Position numbers and translations under genes: made by a program. From Thiobacillus sp. (GTDB lineage: Bacteria > Pseudomonadota > Gammaproteobacteria > Burkholderiales > Thiobacillaceae), in assembly GCF_030696885.1 (NCBI RefSeq), contig NZ_JAUYRI010000010.1, positions 59,317 through 123,316 of the forward strand: DNA of 64,000 nucleotides, written 5' to 3'. This document shows positions 41,828 through 50,418 of this stretch, one piece after another. How positions within the stretch are numbered: the stretch's first letter is position 1; each line of letters begins with the position of its first letter. The notes under the pieces were generated by a model. It saw nothing but the letters and a program-made list of their open reading frames with translations, was not told the DNA's origin and searched no databases.

Positions 41828-43018
41828 ATGAATTTAATCACTATGCGCAAACTCTGGCTGCTTTTCGCTCAATCCACCACAGTGGCATTGGGTGTGCTGT
41901 TCATTCTGGTGCTGTTCAAGCCCGACCTGCTGCGCTGGCAGGCGCAGCAGCCTTTGGTCATCCAGCAGGCGCAGTCGCCTGCCGGCGCCGGACCCGCCGC
42001 CGGCGAATCGTTCGCGCCTGCTGCGACGCGTGTCATTCCGACCGTGGTCAACGTCTTCACCCAGCAAAAGGTGCGCAGCCCAACCCACCCCGCACTGCAG
42101 GACCCGATCTTTCGCTATTTCTTTGGCGACCGCCTGGATGGACGGCCGCGTGAGGTGTCCAACCTCGGTTCGGGCGTGATCGTCAGCCCTGGTGGCTACA
42201 TCCTCACCAACCAGCACGTGGTCGAGGCCGCCGACGAAATCCAGGTCGCGCTGGCGGACGGCCGCACGCTGCCGGCACGGGTGGTCGGCGCCGATCCGGA
42301 AACCGATCTGGCCGTGCTCAAAATCGACGCCGGCAATCTGCCTGCCATCACGTTTGCGCGCGACGACACGCTGCATGTCGGCGACTGGGTGCTGGCGGTG
42401 GGCAATCCGTTCGGCGTCGGCCAGACCGTGACCGCGGGCATCGTCAGCGCGCTCGGTCGCACCCATCTGGGCATCAACACCTTCGAGAATTTCATCCAGA
42501 CCGATGCGGCCATCAACCCCGGCAACTCGGGCGGCGCGCTGGTCGACGCGGCGGGCCACCTGGTCGGCGTCAACAGCGCGATCTACTCGCGCACCGGCGG
42601 CTCACAGGGCATCGGCTTCGCCATTCCGGTTTCCATCGCACGCCAGGTGATGGAGGAAATCATCCAGTCCGGCAGCGTGACCCGCGGCTGGGTCGGCATT
42701 GAAGTGCAAGACCTGACGCCCGAACTCGCCGAATCCTTCAATCTGAAACAGACCGAAGGCGCGCTGATTGCAGGGGTGCTGAAAGGCGGCCCGGCCGATG
42801 CCGGCGGCGTGCGGCCAGGCGATATCCTGCTGGCCGTCAACGGCAGCAAGGTGTCCGACTCGGCTTCGCTGCTCAACCTGATTGCCGCCCTCAAGCCGGG
42901 CGCGCAAGCGAAGCTCACGGTGGAACGCAAGCAGCAGTCGCTGGACCTCTCGATCCGCGTCGGGCGGCGTCCCCTGCAGCGCGCGATGGAGCCCGTCCCG
43001 GAGGGGGAGCTCAACTAG
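41828..43018 (+). CDS. HtrA/Deg-type serine protease with one PDZ domain
   Basis: A protein of 396 residues from the ATG at 41828, or 41843. One N-terminal membrane anchor (LWLLFAQSTTVALGVLFILV) is followed by a trypsin-like domain with the triad His130 (TNQHVV), Asp160 (ETDLAV) and Ser234 (GNSGGAL). A single PDZ domain follows (about 285-370: RGWVGIEVQDLTPELAESF). Anchor plus one PDZ is the DegS/AlgW layout, so it may cleave an anti-sigma factor or act in envelope quality control. Divergent from petA and convergent with the DUF255 gene. Confidence 0.92.
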   Translation: MNLITMRKLWLLFAQSTTVALGVLFILVLFKPDLLRWQAQQPLVIQQAQSPAGAGPAAGESFAPAATRVIPTVVNVFTQQKVRSPTHPALQDPIFRYFFGDRLDGRPREVSNLGSGVIVSPGGYILTNQHVVEAADEIQVALADGRTLPARVVGADPETDLAVLKIDAGNLPAITFARDDTLHVGDWVLAVGNPFGVGQTVTAGIVSALGRTHLGINTFENFIQTDAAINPGNSGGALVDAAGHLVGVNSAIYSRTGGSQGIGFAIPVSIARQVMEEIIQSGSVTRGWVGIEVQDLTPELAESFNLKQTEGALIAGVLKGGPADAGGVRPGDILLAVNGSKVSDSASLLNLIAALKPGAQAKLTVERKQQSLDLSIRVGRRPLQRAMEPVPEGELN

Positions 43019-43036
43019 TGTCGCGACACTAACGCA

Positions 43037-44884
43037 TCACCGGCCCGACTGCGCCTGCGTCAATACCCGCAGCCGGGTGGGGAACACGAAGGCATCGCGT
43101 TCCATCGCCGGCAGGCGCCATGCGGCAACTGTCCGGGCCTGCCGCTGCAGGACGGGATCCTGCAGGCGCAGGCTCGCCAGCACCAGCACCTCCGACGGCG
43201 AGTAGAGCGCGCCGTCCGCCAGCGCCGGTACCGGCTGCAGCGTCGCCAGCAAGGGTCGCGCCTCGTGCTTCCAGCCCTTCTCGCTCCAGAACAGCGTCCA
43301 CGCAGTGCGCGCAAATTGTTGCGCGCGTGCGCGCGACTGCGCATTGCCGGTGGCGTCGGCGTGGTCGAGCAGCCCCTGCACGACATAGGCGTAATCTTCC
43401 AGCTCGGCACCCGGCAGGGTTTTGCCGCGCGCCACTGACTTCATCAGCCGTCCGTCACGGGCCAGCTGCGTCAGCAGAAAATGTTGCAGGCGATCGGCAC
43501 GTGCCCGGTAGGCCGGGTCCAGTGCGATGGCCTGACTGAACGCCGACAGCGCCAGTCCGTTCAGGCCGGCGTTCAGCTTGTCGTCCTTGGGCAGGCTGCG
43601 CGCCAGGCGCAGCGGCCGCAACACGCGCACCGCCTCGGCCAGCAGGCGGCGCTCCGCTGCCGTCGGCGCGCGGTATTCCGCAGGCAGATAGCCGTCGTCA
43701 AACGGGCGCGCCGCATCGAGTTGCCACACCCGCCGCACGGCGGCAAACACGTCGGGCGACAGGCGGCGTTTCAGTTCGTCGGGTTCCCACAGATAGGTTG
43801 CGCCTTCACGCCCGGCATCGTCCACCGCCGAGGTGCTGCTGTAGAGGCCGCCACTCGGATCGAGCAACTCGGTCTGCATGAAATCGAGTGTGCTGAGTGC
43901 CACCTCGCGGTAACGCGGCTGACGCAGCACGCTCGCGGCGCGCAGGTAGAGCATGGCGAGGTGGGCATTGTCGTAGAGCATTTTTTCGAAATGCGGGGTA
44001 TCCCACTCGGGGTCGACGGTGTAGCGGAAAAATCCGCCGCCGAGATGGTCGCGCATGCCGCGCGCCGCCATCGGGTCGAGCGTCATCCGCAGGAATTCGG
44101 CCAGCTTCGGCTCCGGCTGCTGCGCCTGCCGTTCCAGCAGCGCATGCAACTGCGGTGCCATGGGAAATTTGTTGACCTGCCCGAAGCCGCCCCGCAGGGT
44201 GTCGGCCTCCTGCAGGGCGCTGTCGACGAATTGCGACCAGGCGCGCGCGCTGCGTTCGGCAGTCAGCGGCGCGACCACCGGCTGCTGCGCGGGCGCCGGC
44301 GCCACTTGCCGTGCCAGCCCGCGAATGCCGGCCGCATCGGCCTTCCAGCGTCCCGACAGGTGTTTCAGCAGCGTGTTGAAATCGTCCGGGGGCGCATACA
44401 GCAGGACAAACGCGGGGAAGCCCTCCGGGGTGACGAAGGCATTGAGCGGCCAGCCCGCGGTGCCGTTGAGGGTGGTGGAAAAATCCTGCAGGGCGTCGTC
44501 CAGCCCGCTGTTGAGTTCGCGGTCGACCTTGACCGGGATGAAATCGCGGTTGAGCAGCGCCGCAATCTGCGCATGCTTGAAGCTTTCGCGCTGCATGACG
44601 TGGCACCAGTGACAGGCGAAGTAGCCGACCGAGACGAACAACAGCTTGTTTTCGCGCTGAGCGCGGGCGACGGTGTCGGCATTCCACTCCTGCCAAGCCA
44701 CCGGGTCGCTGCCATGCAAGGCCAGATACGGCGAGGGGTGCCGGGCGAGGCGGTTGTCCAGCGCGGCCGCACCGGCCAGGGCGGGAATCAGCAGCAGGAG
44801 CGCGACTGCTCCCCATCTGACTGCCTGACTGTAAGTTTTTTTGTGTCCTGAAGGATGCAGCGGACCCCCATCAAACCCGGACAT
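43037..44884 (-). CDS. secreted thioredoxin-domain protein of the DUF255/YyaL family
   Basis: A protein of 615 residues. The ATG at 44884 lies inside the end of the anti-sigma gene (14-nt overlap) and starts a frame with an N-terminal membrane/signal segment (WGAVALLLLIPALAGAAALD). The thioredoxin-like domain follows: HPSPYLALHGSDPVAWQEWN, the VGYFACHWCHVMQ active site with CxxC at about 91-94, and RDFIPVKVDRE. A C-terminal alpha/alpha-barrel region follows with GGGFFRYTVDPEWDTPHFEK. Cytosolic relatives are common; the signal suggests a periplasmic location here. It belongs to the ECF sigma operon. Confidence 0.87.
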   Translation of the reverse strand: MSGFDGGPLHPSGHKKTYSQAVRWGAVALLLLIPALAGAAALDNRLARHPSPYLALHGSDPVAWQEWNADTVARAQRENKLLFVSVGYFACHWCHVMQRESFKHAQIAALLNRDFIPVKVDRELNSGLDDALQDFSTTLNGTAGWPLNAFVTPEGFPAFVLLYAPPDDFNTLLKHLSGRWKADAAGIRGLARQVAPAPAQQPVVAPLTAERSARAWSQFVDSALQEADTLRGGFGQVNKFPMAPQLHALLERQAQQPEPKLAEFLRMTLDPMAARGMRDHLGGGFFRYTVDPEWDTPHFEKMLYDNAHLAMLYLRAASVLRQPRYREVALSTLDFMQTELLDPSGGLYSSTSAVDDAGREGATYLWEPDELKRRLSPDVFAAVRRVWQLDAARPFDDGYLPAEYRAPTAAERRLLAEAVRVLRPLRLARSLPKDDKLNAGLNGLALSAFSQAIALDPAYRARADRLQHFLLTQLARDGRLMKSVARGKTLPGAELEDYAYVVQGLLDHADATGNAQSRARAQQFARTAWTLFWSEKGWKHEARPLLATLQPVPALADGALYSPSEVLVLASLRLQDPVLQRQARTVAAWRLPAMERDAFVFPTRLRVLTQAQSGR

Positions 44885-45599
44885 AGGTCCAGCCTTGCTG
44901 CAGCCGGGTGACGATTTCGCCGATCGCGGTCGGCGCCACCCGTGCGGTCGGCAGCAATTCCACTTTCTTTCCCTGGCCGGTGAAGCGGGCAATGGTCTGG
45001 CTGCACGCCACCCACTGCAGGTTCGCATGACGCTGCGTCATCTGCGCCATGCGCGCCGCATGTGGGCTGACGCCGGCACGCATCAGGTCGATGCCGTGGC
45101 TGTTGGCGACGATTTCGACCTGCATCGCCCGCCCTTCGCGTTCCGCTTCGTCGAGCAGCCGTTCGGCTTGATCAAGCGCCGCCAGCATGCGCTCGGGCGC
45201 AGAACTGTCGAGGTGCAGCATCACCCGGCCGGGGTCGGGCTCTCCTCCCAGACTGACCATCTGGTAGCCGCCGGGCAGCGTAGCGGGCGCCGTGGTGGCG
45301 ACCTGCGCGTCCAGGCCGCGCAGCGCCCAGCCACTGCTGAGGCCGGCCAGCAGTATCAGGCAGGCATAGGCACAACGCTGCACCCGACGCTGCTTCGGCA
45401 TGGCACGCACTGTAGGCGCCGCAGACGGAAGCTTTGCATACGACAGCCGCACCATGCTCTTGAGGCTGCGCAGCGCGCAGGCGCGCCGGCTCAGGGCTTC
45501 GTCATCACGCATTCGTGCGAGCAGCTGCTCGCACTCCGCCACATCGAGTTCGCCATCGATGAAGGCGTGCAGGGTTTCGTCCGATACGGCGACATTCAT
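44871..45599 (-). CDS. membrane anti-sigma factor with periplasmic DsrE-like domain
   Basis: A protein of 242 residues. Residues 1-50 resemble an anti-sigma N-terminus (SDETLHAFIDGELDVAECEQ), without a clear His-x3-Cys-x2-Cys zinc set. A membrane helix at about 73-92 (CAYACLILLAGLSSGWALRG) follows. Residues about 125-242 form a DsrE/DsrF-like domain: RVMLHLDSSAPERMLAALDQ, VEIVANSHGIDLM and LQWVACSQTIARF with the family cysteine at about 199. The start overlaps the sigma gene stop by 4 nt (ATGA). The periplasmic domain would be the sensor, by inference. Confidence 0.78.
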   Translation of the reverse strand: MNVAVSDETLHAFIDGELDVAECEQLLARMRDDEALSRRACALRSLKSMVRLSYAKLPSAAPTVRAMPKQRRVQRCAYACLILLAGLSSGWALRGLDAQVATTAPATLPGGYQMVSLGGEPDPGRVMLHLDSSAPERMLAALDQAERLLDEAEREGRAMQVEIVANSHGIDLMRAGVSPHAARMAQMTQRHANLQWVACSQTIARFTGQGKKVELLPTARVAPTAIGEIVTRLQQGWTYVRV

Positions 45600-46144
45600 T
45601 TCACTCTCCTCAGCAGCGATTCCGCTACGGGCTGTTTCATTGTGTTGTCCAGCAGGATTTTCAGATTCGCGCGGGCGCGCGACAGCCGGCTCATCACCGT
45701 GCCGACCGGAATATCCAGTACCCCGGCCACCTCGACATAACTGAATTCTTCCAGATCCACCAGGGTCAGCACCTGGCGCTGGCCCAGCGGCAGCCGCGCC
45801 ACCGCCGTCCGCACGCAGGTGATGACCTGTTCGCGGTTGCAGCAGGCTTCGGGCGATTCGGTGAGGGACTCAAGCGTGTCCTGCCAGAGTTCGACGTCAT
45901 CGAAGTCGCGTCGGCTGCGCAGGTGGTCGAGCCAGCAGTGATGCATGATCGACACGACCCAGGCCTTGAGCGAGGCTTCGTCGCGCAGCTGGGCGCGCCG
46001 CGTCCAGGCCTTGGACAGGGTGTCCTGCACCAGGTCGTCGGACAGTGCAGCATCGTGGCACCAGGCATAGGCGATGCGGTAAAGCACCGGTCGCATTGCT
46101 TCGATGCTGGGGCGAAACGGGCCAAACAGTAATCGGCTGATCAT
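45596..46144 (-). CDS. ECF RNA polymerase sigma factor
   Basis: A protein of 182 residues. Region 2: MRPVLYRIAYAWCHDAALSD then DLVQDTLSKAWTR and SIMHHCWLDHLRSRR. Region 4: ARLPLGQRQVLTLVDLEEFS, YVEVAGVLDIPVGTVMSRLSRARANL. The ATG at 46144 (or 46150) is chosen because the longer frame's ATG at 46177 would lie between the -35 and -10 elements of the gene's own ECF-type promoter. It is the first gene of an operon with the anti-sigma-DsrE gene and the thioredoxin-domain gene. Confidence 0.9.
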   Translation of the reverse strand: MISRLLFGPFRPSIEAMRPVLYRIAYAWCHDAALSDDLVQDTLSKAWTRRAQLRDEASLKAWVVSIMHHCWLDHLRSRRDFDDVELWQDTLESLTESPEACCNREQVITCVRTAVARLPLGQRQVLTLVDLEEFSYVEVAGVLDIPVGTVMSRLSRARANLKILLDNTMKQPVAESLLRRVK

Positions 46145-46154
46145 GGTCATGTGG

Positions 46155-46185
46155 GTGAGACGGAAGCAGTAGTCCATTTATTCCA
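46155..46185 (-). promoter_or_regulatory. ECF-type promoter of the sigma operon
   Basis: The minus strand reads TGGAATAA, then 15 nt, then CGTCTCAC. It is identical in spacing and almost identical in sequence to the divergent promoter at 46206-46236. Transcription would start close to the ATG at 46150/46144, giving a leaderless or very short-leader mRNA. Confidence 0.72.
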
Positions 46186-46205
46186 GAAAGTTTTATGGCC
46201 GGAAA

Positions 46206-46236
46206 TGGAATAAGTGTTCCAGATGATACGTCTTAC
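46206..46236 (+). promoter_or_regulatory. ECF-type promoter of the secreted DsrE gene
   Basis: TGGAATAA, 15 nt, then CGTCTTAC, about 55 nt before the ATG at 46292. With the minus-strand copy it forms an inverted pair (TTATTCCA at 46178-46185 and TGGAATAA at 46206-46213). Confidence 0.75.
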
Positions 46237-46291
46237 ACTCAAGCGAGGCTGCTATAGAGCCAGCTTATCCATCAATACAGGAGACTCAACC

Positions 46292-46711
46292 ATGACACGC
46301 GCTTTCACCCCCATGCTCGCCGCCCTGCTTCTGGCCACCGCCCCCATGGCCGCCAACGCCGCTGAAGAAAAAGTGGTGTACCACGTCAACGATTCCGCCA
46401 ACGCCCGCGTTGCAATGAACAACGTCAATAACCACCTCAACGCTGCCCCCGACGCCAAAATCGTTGTGGTGACCCACGGCAAGGGCATCGACTTCCTGCT
46501 GAACGACGCCAAGGACGACAAGGGCGAGCTCGGCTCCACTATTGCAGGCCTCACGGCCAAAGGTGTGAAATTCAATGTCTGCGCCAACACGCTGAAAGGC
46601 CGCAAGCTCGATGCCAGCGCCGTGAACCCGGATGCCTCCATCGTGCCGTCCGGCGTAGCCGAAATCGGCAAGCTGCAGGCCCAGGAAGGCTACGTCTACC
46701 TGAAGCCCTAA
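46292..46711 (+). CDS. secreted DsrE/DsrF-family protein
   Basis: A protein of 139 residues from the ATG at 46292 with an AGGAGA ribosome binding site. Signal peptide ending ANAA. The mature DsrE fold shows KIVVVTHGKGIDFLLND and GVKFNVCANTLKGRK with the conserved cysteine at about 97. The C-terminus is VPSGVAEIGKLQAQEGYVYL. DsrE-like proteins handle sulfur as cysteine persulfide or act as small redox/assembly factors. The exact role here is not shown. Expressed from an ECF-type promoter shared in pattern with the divergent sigma operon. Confidence 0.85.
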   Translation: MTRAFTPMLAALLLATAPMAANAAEEKVVYHVNDSANARVAMNNVNNHLNAAPDAKIVVVTHGKGIDFLLNDAKDDKGELGSTIAGLTAKGVKFNVCANTLKGRKLDASAVNPDASIVPSGVAEIGKLQAQEGYVYLKP

Positions 46712-46723
46712 GCTTCTGCCCGC

Positions 46724-46742
46724 CTGGGGCCCGGGGCCCCAG
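46724..46742 (+). terminator. hairpin after the DsrE gene
   Basis: CTGGGGCC and GGCCCCAG pair around CGG, just after the stop. There is no T run, so it may slow rather than end transcription into the porin gene. Confidence 0.45.
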
Positions 46743-46840
46743 AATCAAGTTACCTGTTGTCCACCCCGAATTGCGGCCATCGGCCTCAGTTCAGGGTCGC
46801 TCTACGCCCAAAATAAACGCACACTCAGGGAGACGCATCA

Positions 46841-48133
46841 ATGAAGACAAAAATGATCGTGCTGCTGGCAACCTTGCTGCCACTGCCCGCCCAAGCCGCC
46901 AACTGGCTTCAAATCCAGGGCAATGAAGCGCCCGACAGCGGCCACTTCAAGCTGTTCGGATTTTTTCAGCCAACCTACACCACCATCGATGCCGATCCGA
47001 TTCAGGGCCTGCTCGGCGCGGCCGCACCATTCAACGGCCAGCTCACCCTGCCGAACCGGGTGGGCCCCGATCTTGAAGACAATGACCAGGCTCAATTTTT
47101 TCGTGCCCGCCTGGGCGCCCGAGGCAACATCGTGCCCGGCAAGATCAACTACTTCCTGCTCGCCGAGGCGGGCAAGAATGCCATCACTTCGCAGCGCGAC
47201 GTGATGATGACCGATGCCTCGATCACCTTCAACTACATCCCGGGCGCACGCATCCGCGCCGGCCTGTTCAAGCTTCCCACCAGCGAGGAGGCGCTGGTGG
47301 CAGTGCACCTGGCCTATCCGTACGTCTATTTCAGCAATGCCGCGACCAATCTGCTGGTCGAAAACCAGGTCAAATCGACGGGCGCAGTTAACGCAACGGG
47401 CGCATCGAACGGCGCGACCGTCAGCGGCGGCTCAGGTTTCCGTGACTGGGGCCTGCAAGTCTACGACTGGTTCAACAAGGGTCCATGGGAGTTTTCCTAT
47501 GCGCTGATGGTCTCCAACGGCAACGAAATCGAGGAGTTGTCCGACAACGACAACAACAAGGACATTACCGGCCGCCTGCAGGCATCCTACGTGTTCGGCA
47601 AGAGCAAGGGGCCCAATCGCGAGGACGCCTCAGTATGGCTCTGGCACCAGAACGGCGAGCGCGAATTCGGCGGACAGGATTACGACCGCATTCGCGAGGG
47701 CATCGGCGCCCGTTATCAGAAAGGCCCCTGGCGTGCCACAGCAGAATACCTGCGCGGCGACGGCATGATCTTCGGCGGCCCCAACCCGCCTTTCCCGGGG
47801 CAACCCGTTCAGGTCGGGCTCAACGAAAAGGCCAACGGCTGGTATGTCGAGGGCGGGTGGCGCTTCCACAAGAACTGGGAAGTCAACCTGCGGCACGACG
47901 TCTTCAACCGCATGACCGAAACCGCAGCGCTGGAACGCCAGTTCACCACCACAACGCTGGGGGCGAACTGGTTCTTCTACAAAAACACGCGGCTGACGCT
48001 GAACTATGAATGGCGGGACCTGGACGTACCCAACCTGTCCGCCATTCCGGCCGGCGCCCAGCGGACCAATGCACAGCTCATCGCCGACAACCTCGGCGAC
48101 CGGGCCAGCGTCCAGTTGACCTGGTTCTTCTGA
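46841..48133 (+). CDS. outer-membrane porin (phosphate-selective porin O/P-like)
   Basis: A protein of 430 residues. Signal peptide MKTKMIVLLATLLPLPAQAA. The mature barrel starts NWLQIQGNEAPDSGHFKLFG with a GFFQPTY strand, has RARLGARGNIVPGKINYFLL, and ends VQLTWFF with the terminal phenylalanine of outer-membrane proteins. The pattern of strands around FKLPTSEEALVAV and GARYQKGPWRATAEYLRGDG fits OprO/OprP-type porins. It follows the DsrE gene with a 130-nt gap and may share its transcript. Confidence 0.82.
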   Translation: MKTKMIVLLATLLPLPAQAANWLQIQGNEAPDSGHFKLFGFFQPTYTTIDADPIQGLLGAAAPFNGQLTLPNRVGPDLEDNDQAQFFRARLGARGNIVPGKINYFLLAEAGKNAITSQRDVMMTDASITFNYIPGARIRAGLFKLPTSEEALVAVHLAYPYVYFSNAATNLLVENQVKSTGAVNATGASNGATVSGGSGFRDWGLQVYDWFNKGPWEFSYALMVSNGNEIEELSDNDNNKDITGRLQASYVFGKSKGPNREDASVWLWHQNGEREFGGQDYDRIREGIGARYQKGPWRATAEYLRGDGMIFGGPNPPFPGQPVQVGLNEKANGWYVEGGWRFHKNWEVNLRHDVFNRMTETAALERQFTTTTLGANWFFYKNTRLTLNYEWRDLDVPNLSAIPAGAQRTNAQLIADNLGDRASVQLTWFF

Positions 48134-48157
48134 TAATCCTGACCTGCCTCCTCCTGC

Positions 48158-48182
48158 GGCGGCCTTCCGGCCGCCTTTTTTT
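48158..48182 (+). terminator. terminator after the porin gene
   Basis: GGCGGCC and GGCCGCC pair around TTCC, followed by TTTTTTT, which also contains the stop codon of orn on the other strand. Confidence 0.88.
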
Positions 48183-48729
48183 ATTCGCTGCGGATGAAGT
48201 GCTCGCGGTAGTACTTCATCTCTTCAATCGATTCGTAGATGTCCGCCAGCGCCTCGTGCTTGTTGGATTTCTTGAAGGTCTCGCACAAGCCGGGGCGCCA
48301 ACGCTTCGCCAGCTCCTTCAGCGTGCTGACATCGAGGTTGCGGTAGTGAAAAAACGCTTCCAGCTGCGGCATGGAACGTGCCATGAAACGGCGGTCCTGG
48401 CAGATGGAATTGCCGCACATCGGCGAGGTCCGGGGCGGGACATGCTGCTTCACGAATTCCAGCATCTGCGCTTCGGCATCGGCCTCGGTGAGCTGCGAGG
48501 CCTTGACGCGGTCGATCAGCCCCGACTTGCCGTGGGTGCCCTTGTTCCAGCTGTCCATCGCGTTCATCACCTCGTCGGGCTGATGCACCACCAGCACCGG
48601 GCCTTCGGCCACCGTGTTTAGATCGGCATCGGTGACGACGATGGCCAGTTCGATGATGCGATCGGTTTCGGGCGACAGACCGGTCATTTCCATGTCCAGC
48701 CAGAGCAGATGCGTGGGATTGAGCGCCAT
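48181..48729 (-). CDS. orn: oligoribonuclease
   Basis: A protein of 182 residues, the usual size, from the ATG at 48729 with an AGGA ribosome binding site. DEDD exonuclease motifs: [20 protein letters not shown] (ExoI), the [18 protein letters not shown] segment (ExoII) and [20 protein letters not shown] (ExoIII with His-x4-Asp). It degrades short RNA oligomers, including pGpG from c-di-GMP breakdown. Essential in many proteobacteria. Confidence 0.96.
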   Translation of the reverse strand: MALNPTHLLWLDMEMTGLSPETDRIIELAIVVTDADLNTVAEGPVLVVHQPDEVMNAMDSWNKGTHGKSGLIDRVKASQLTEADAEAQMLEFVKQHVPPRTSPMCGNSICQDRRFMARSMPQLEAFFHYRNLDVSTLKELAKRWRPGLCETFKKSNKHEALADIYESIEEMKYYREHFIRSE

Positions 48730-48842
48730 GAGGATTTCCTGAAGTGGTGAGGCTGCATTTTCGCATAGACCTTGCCCCGCACGGGGTAGCAGAAGGCCCA
48801 GCTTGCGGCCATAATCCAGGCTTCTTCTCCAGGAGGCTGGCC

Positions 48843-49151
48843 ATGAAAACCCTGACGGTTTTATTCGCGACTGCACTGCTTTCCCTGAGCGTCCAGGCTG
48901 CACCGTTCGCAAAGGGCGACCCGAAGACCGGCAAGAGCCTGCACGACAAGACCTGCGTCAGCTGTCACGTCAGCATGTTCGGCGGTGACGGCAGCAAGAT
49001 GTACACGCGCACCGACCGCAAGGTCAAGTCCGCGCAACAGCTGGCGGCCCGTATTTCCGGCTGCAACGCCAACACCGGCGCCGGCTGGTTCCCGGAAGAC
49101 GAGGCGCATGTCGCCGCCTACCTCAACCAGCAGTACTACAAGTTCAAGTAA
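48843..49151 (+). CDS. small secreted c-type cytochrome
   Basis: A protein of 102 residues. An AGGAGG ribosome binding site precedes the ATG. Signal peptide [20 protein letters not shown], then [20 protein letters not shown] with the haem-binding CVSCH and a candidate Met ligand a few residues on. Conserved near the C-terminus: [21 protein letters not shown] likely periplasmic electron carrier, next to the pterin dehydratase gene with a 9-nt gap. Confidence 0.88.
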   Translation: MKTLTVLFATALLSLSVQAAPFAKGDPKTGKSLHDKTCVSCHVSMFGGDGSKMYTRTDRKVKSAQQLAARISGCNANTGAGWFPEDEAHVAAYLNQQYYKFK

Positions 49152-49160
49152 GGACGCGTC

Positions 49161-49502
49161 ATGACCACCATCGTCGAAGAACTCGTGCGCAAGAAATGCG
49201 CGCCCTGCGAGGGCGGCGTCGCCGCGTTGAGCGATGCCCAGATCGCCCCGCTGCTGAAGGGCCTGGCCGGCTGGCAGCGCGACGGCGTGAAAATCGTCAA
49301 GGAATACAAATTCAAGGATCACTACCAGGCGCAGGCATTCACCAACGCCGTGATGTGGGTGTCGCACCGCGAAGACCACCATCCCTACCTGCTGGTGGGG
49401 TACAACACCGTCAAGGTCGAATTCTGGACGCACGCCATCGGCGGTCTGTCCGAAAACGATTTCATCTGCGCCGCCAAAGTCGACATGCTGTTTGACATCT
49501 GA
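49161..49502 (+). CDS. pterin-4a-carbinolamine dehydratase (PCD/DCoH)
   Basis: A protein of 113 residues. The active-site segment [20 protein letters not shown] is clear, as is [20 protein letters not shown]. The enzyme dehydrates 4a-hydroxytetrahydrobiopterin; in bacteria without an aromatic hydroxylase it may serve molybdopterin metabolism. The N-terminal [11 protein letters not shown] is the usual start of this family. Overlaps the possible TTG start of rsgA. Confidence 0.93.
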   Translation: MTTIVEELVRKKCAPCEGGVAALSDAQIAPLLKGLAGWQRDGVKIVKEYKFKDHYQAQAFTNAVMWVSHREDHHPYLLVGYNTVKVEFWTHAIGGLSENDFICAAKVDMLFDI

Positions 49503-49506
49503 GCCC

Positions 49507-50385
49507 GTGTCCGCCCTGACCGGTCAGGTCGTCGCCGCCTTCAGCCGCCGCTTCATCGTGGCCACGGCGGAGGGCACCCTGCCGTGTCAGGTCAAGGGTC
49601 GCCACCTGCGCGTGGTCTGCGGCGACCAGGTCGACGTCCGGCGCGACGGCGATGCCGGCGTGATCGAGGCCGTACGGCCGCGTACCAGCCTGCTGTATCG
49701 CTCCGACGCCTTCAAGACCAAGGCGATTGCCGCCAACGTCACGCAGCTTGCGGTGGTGGTGGCGGCACGGCCGAGTTTCTCGATGGAACTGGTGCAGCGC
49801 TGCGTCCTCGCCGCCGAAGACCAGGGCATCGCCAGCCTGCTGATTCTGAACAAGGCCGACCTGCCGGAAACGCCCGCTGCACGCGAACGGCTGAATCTGC
49901 TCACCCGCATCGGTTATCCGCTCGTGACGCTGTCGGCGCTGACCGACGTGGCGCCGCTGCGCCCGGCGCTGCACGGCCACACCACGCTCTTGATCGGGCA
50001 GTCCGGGATGGGCAAGTCGACGCTGATCAATGCGATGTTCCCGGACGCCGACGTGTTGACCGCCGAATACTCCGAGGCGCTCGACAGCGGGCGCCACACC
50101 ACCACCCACACCCGCCTGCACCGGCTGGACGCCGATTCGGCAGTGCTCGATTCGCCCGGCCTGCAGGAATTCGCGCTGCAGCACCTCGATGCCGGCGCAC
50201 TGGCGCACGCTTTTATCGAATTCCGTCCGCTTCTGGGGCAGTGCCGCTTTCGCGACTGCAAGCACGAAACCGAGCCGGGCTGCCGGCTACAGGAGGCCGC
50301 TGCGGCGGGCGAGATCGAACCGGCGCGGCTCAAACTGTTCCAGACGCTGCGTCGCCTGCAGCAAAATGCCGCCCAGCGCCTATAA
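49507..50385 (+). CDS. rsgA: ribosome small subunit-dependent GTPase A
   Basis: A protein of 292 residues from the GTG at 49507, whose product MSALTGQVVAAFSRRFIV matches the family start; a TTG five codons upstream is possible. OB domain, then circularly permuted GTPase motifs: NKAD (G4) before GQSGMGKSTLIN (G1) and DSPGLQEF (G3). A C-terminal zinc knuckle (CRFRDCKHETEPGC) follows. It matures the 30S subunit. Confidence 0.95.
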   Translation: MSALTGQVVAAFSRRFIVATAEGTLPCQVKGRHLRVVCGDQVDVRRDGDAGVIEAVRPRTSLLYRSDAFKTKAIAANVTQLAVVVAARPSFSMELVQRCVLAAEDQGIASLLILNKADLPETPAARERLNLLTRIGYPLVTLSALTDVAPLRPALHGHTTLLIGQSGMGKSTLINAMFPDADVLTAEYSEALDSGRHTTTHTRLHRLDADSAVLDSPGLQEFALQHLDAGALAHAFIEFRPLLGQCRFRDCKHETEPGCRLQEAAAAGEIEPARLKLFQTLRRLQQNAAQRL

Positions 50386-50418
50386 AAAAGACACTTCCTT
50401 AGGATAAGGAGCACGCAT

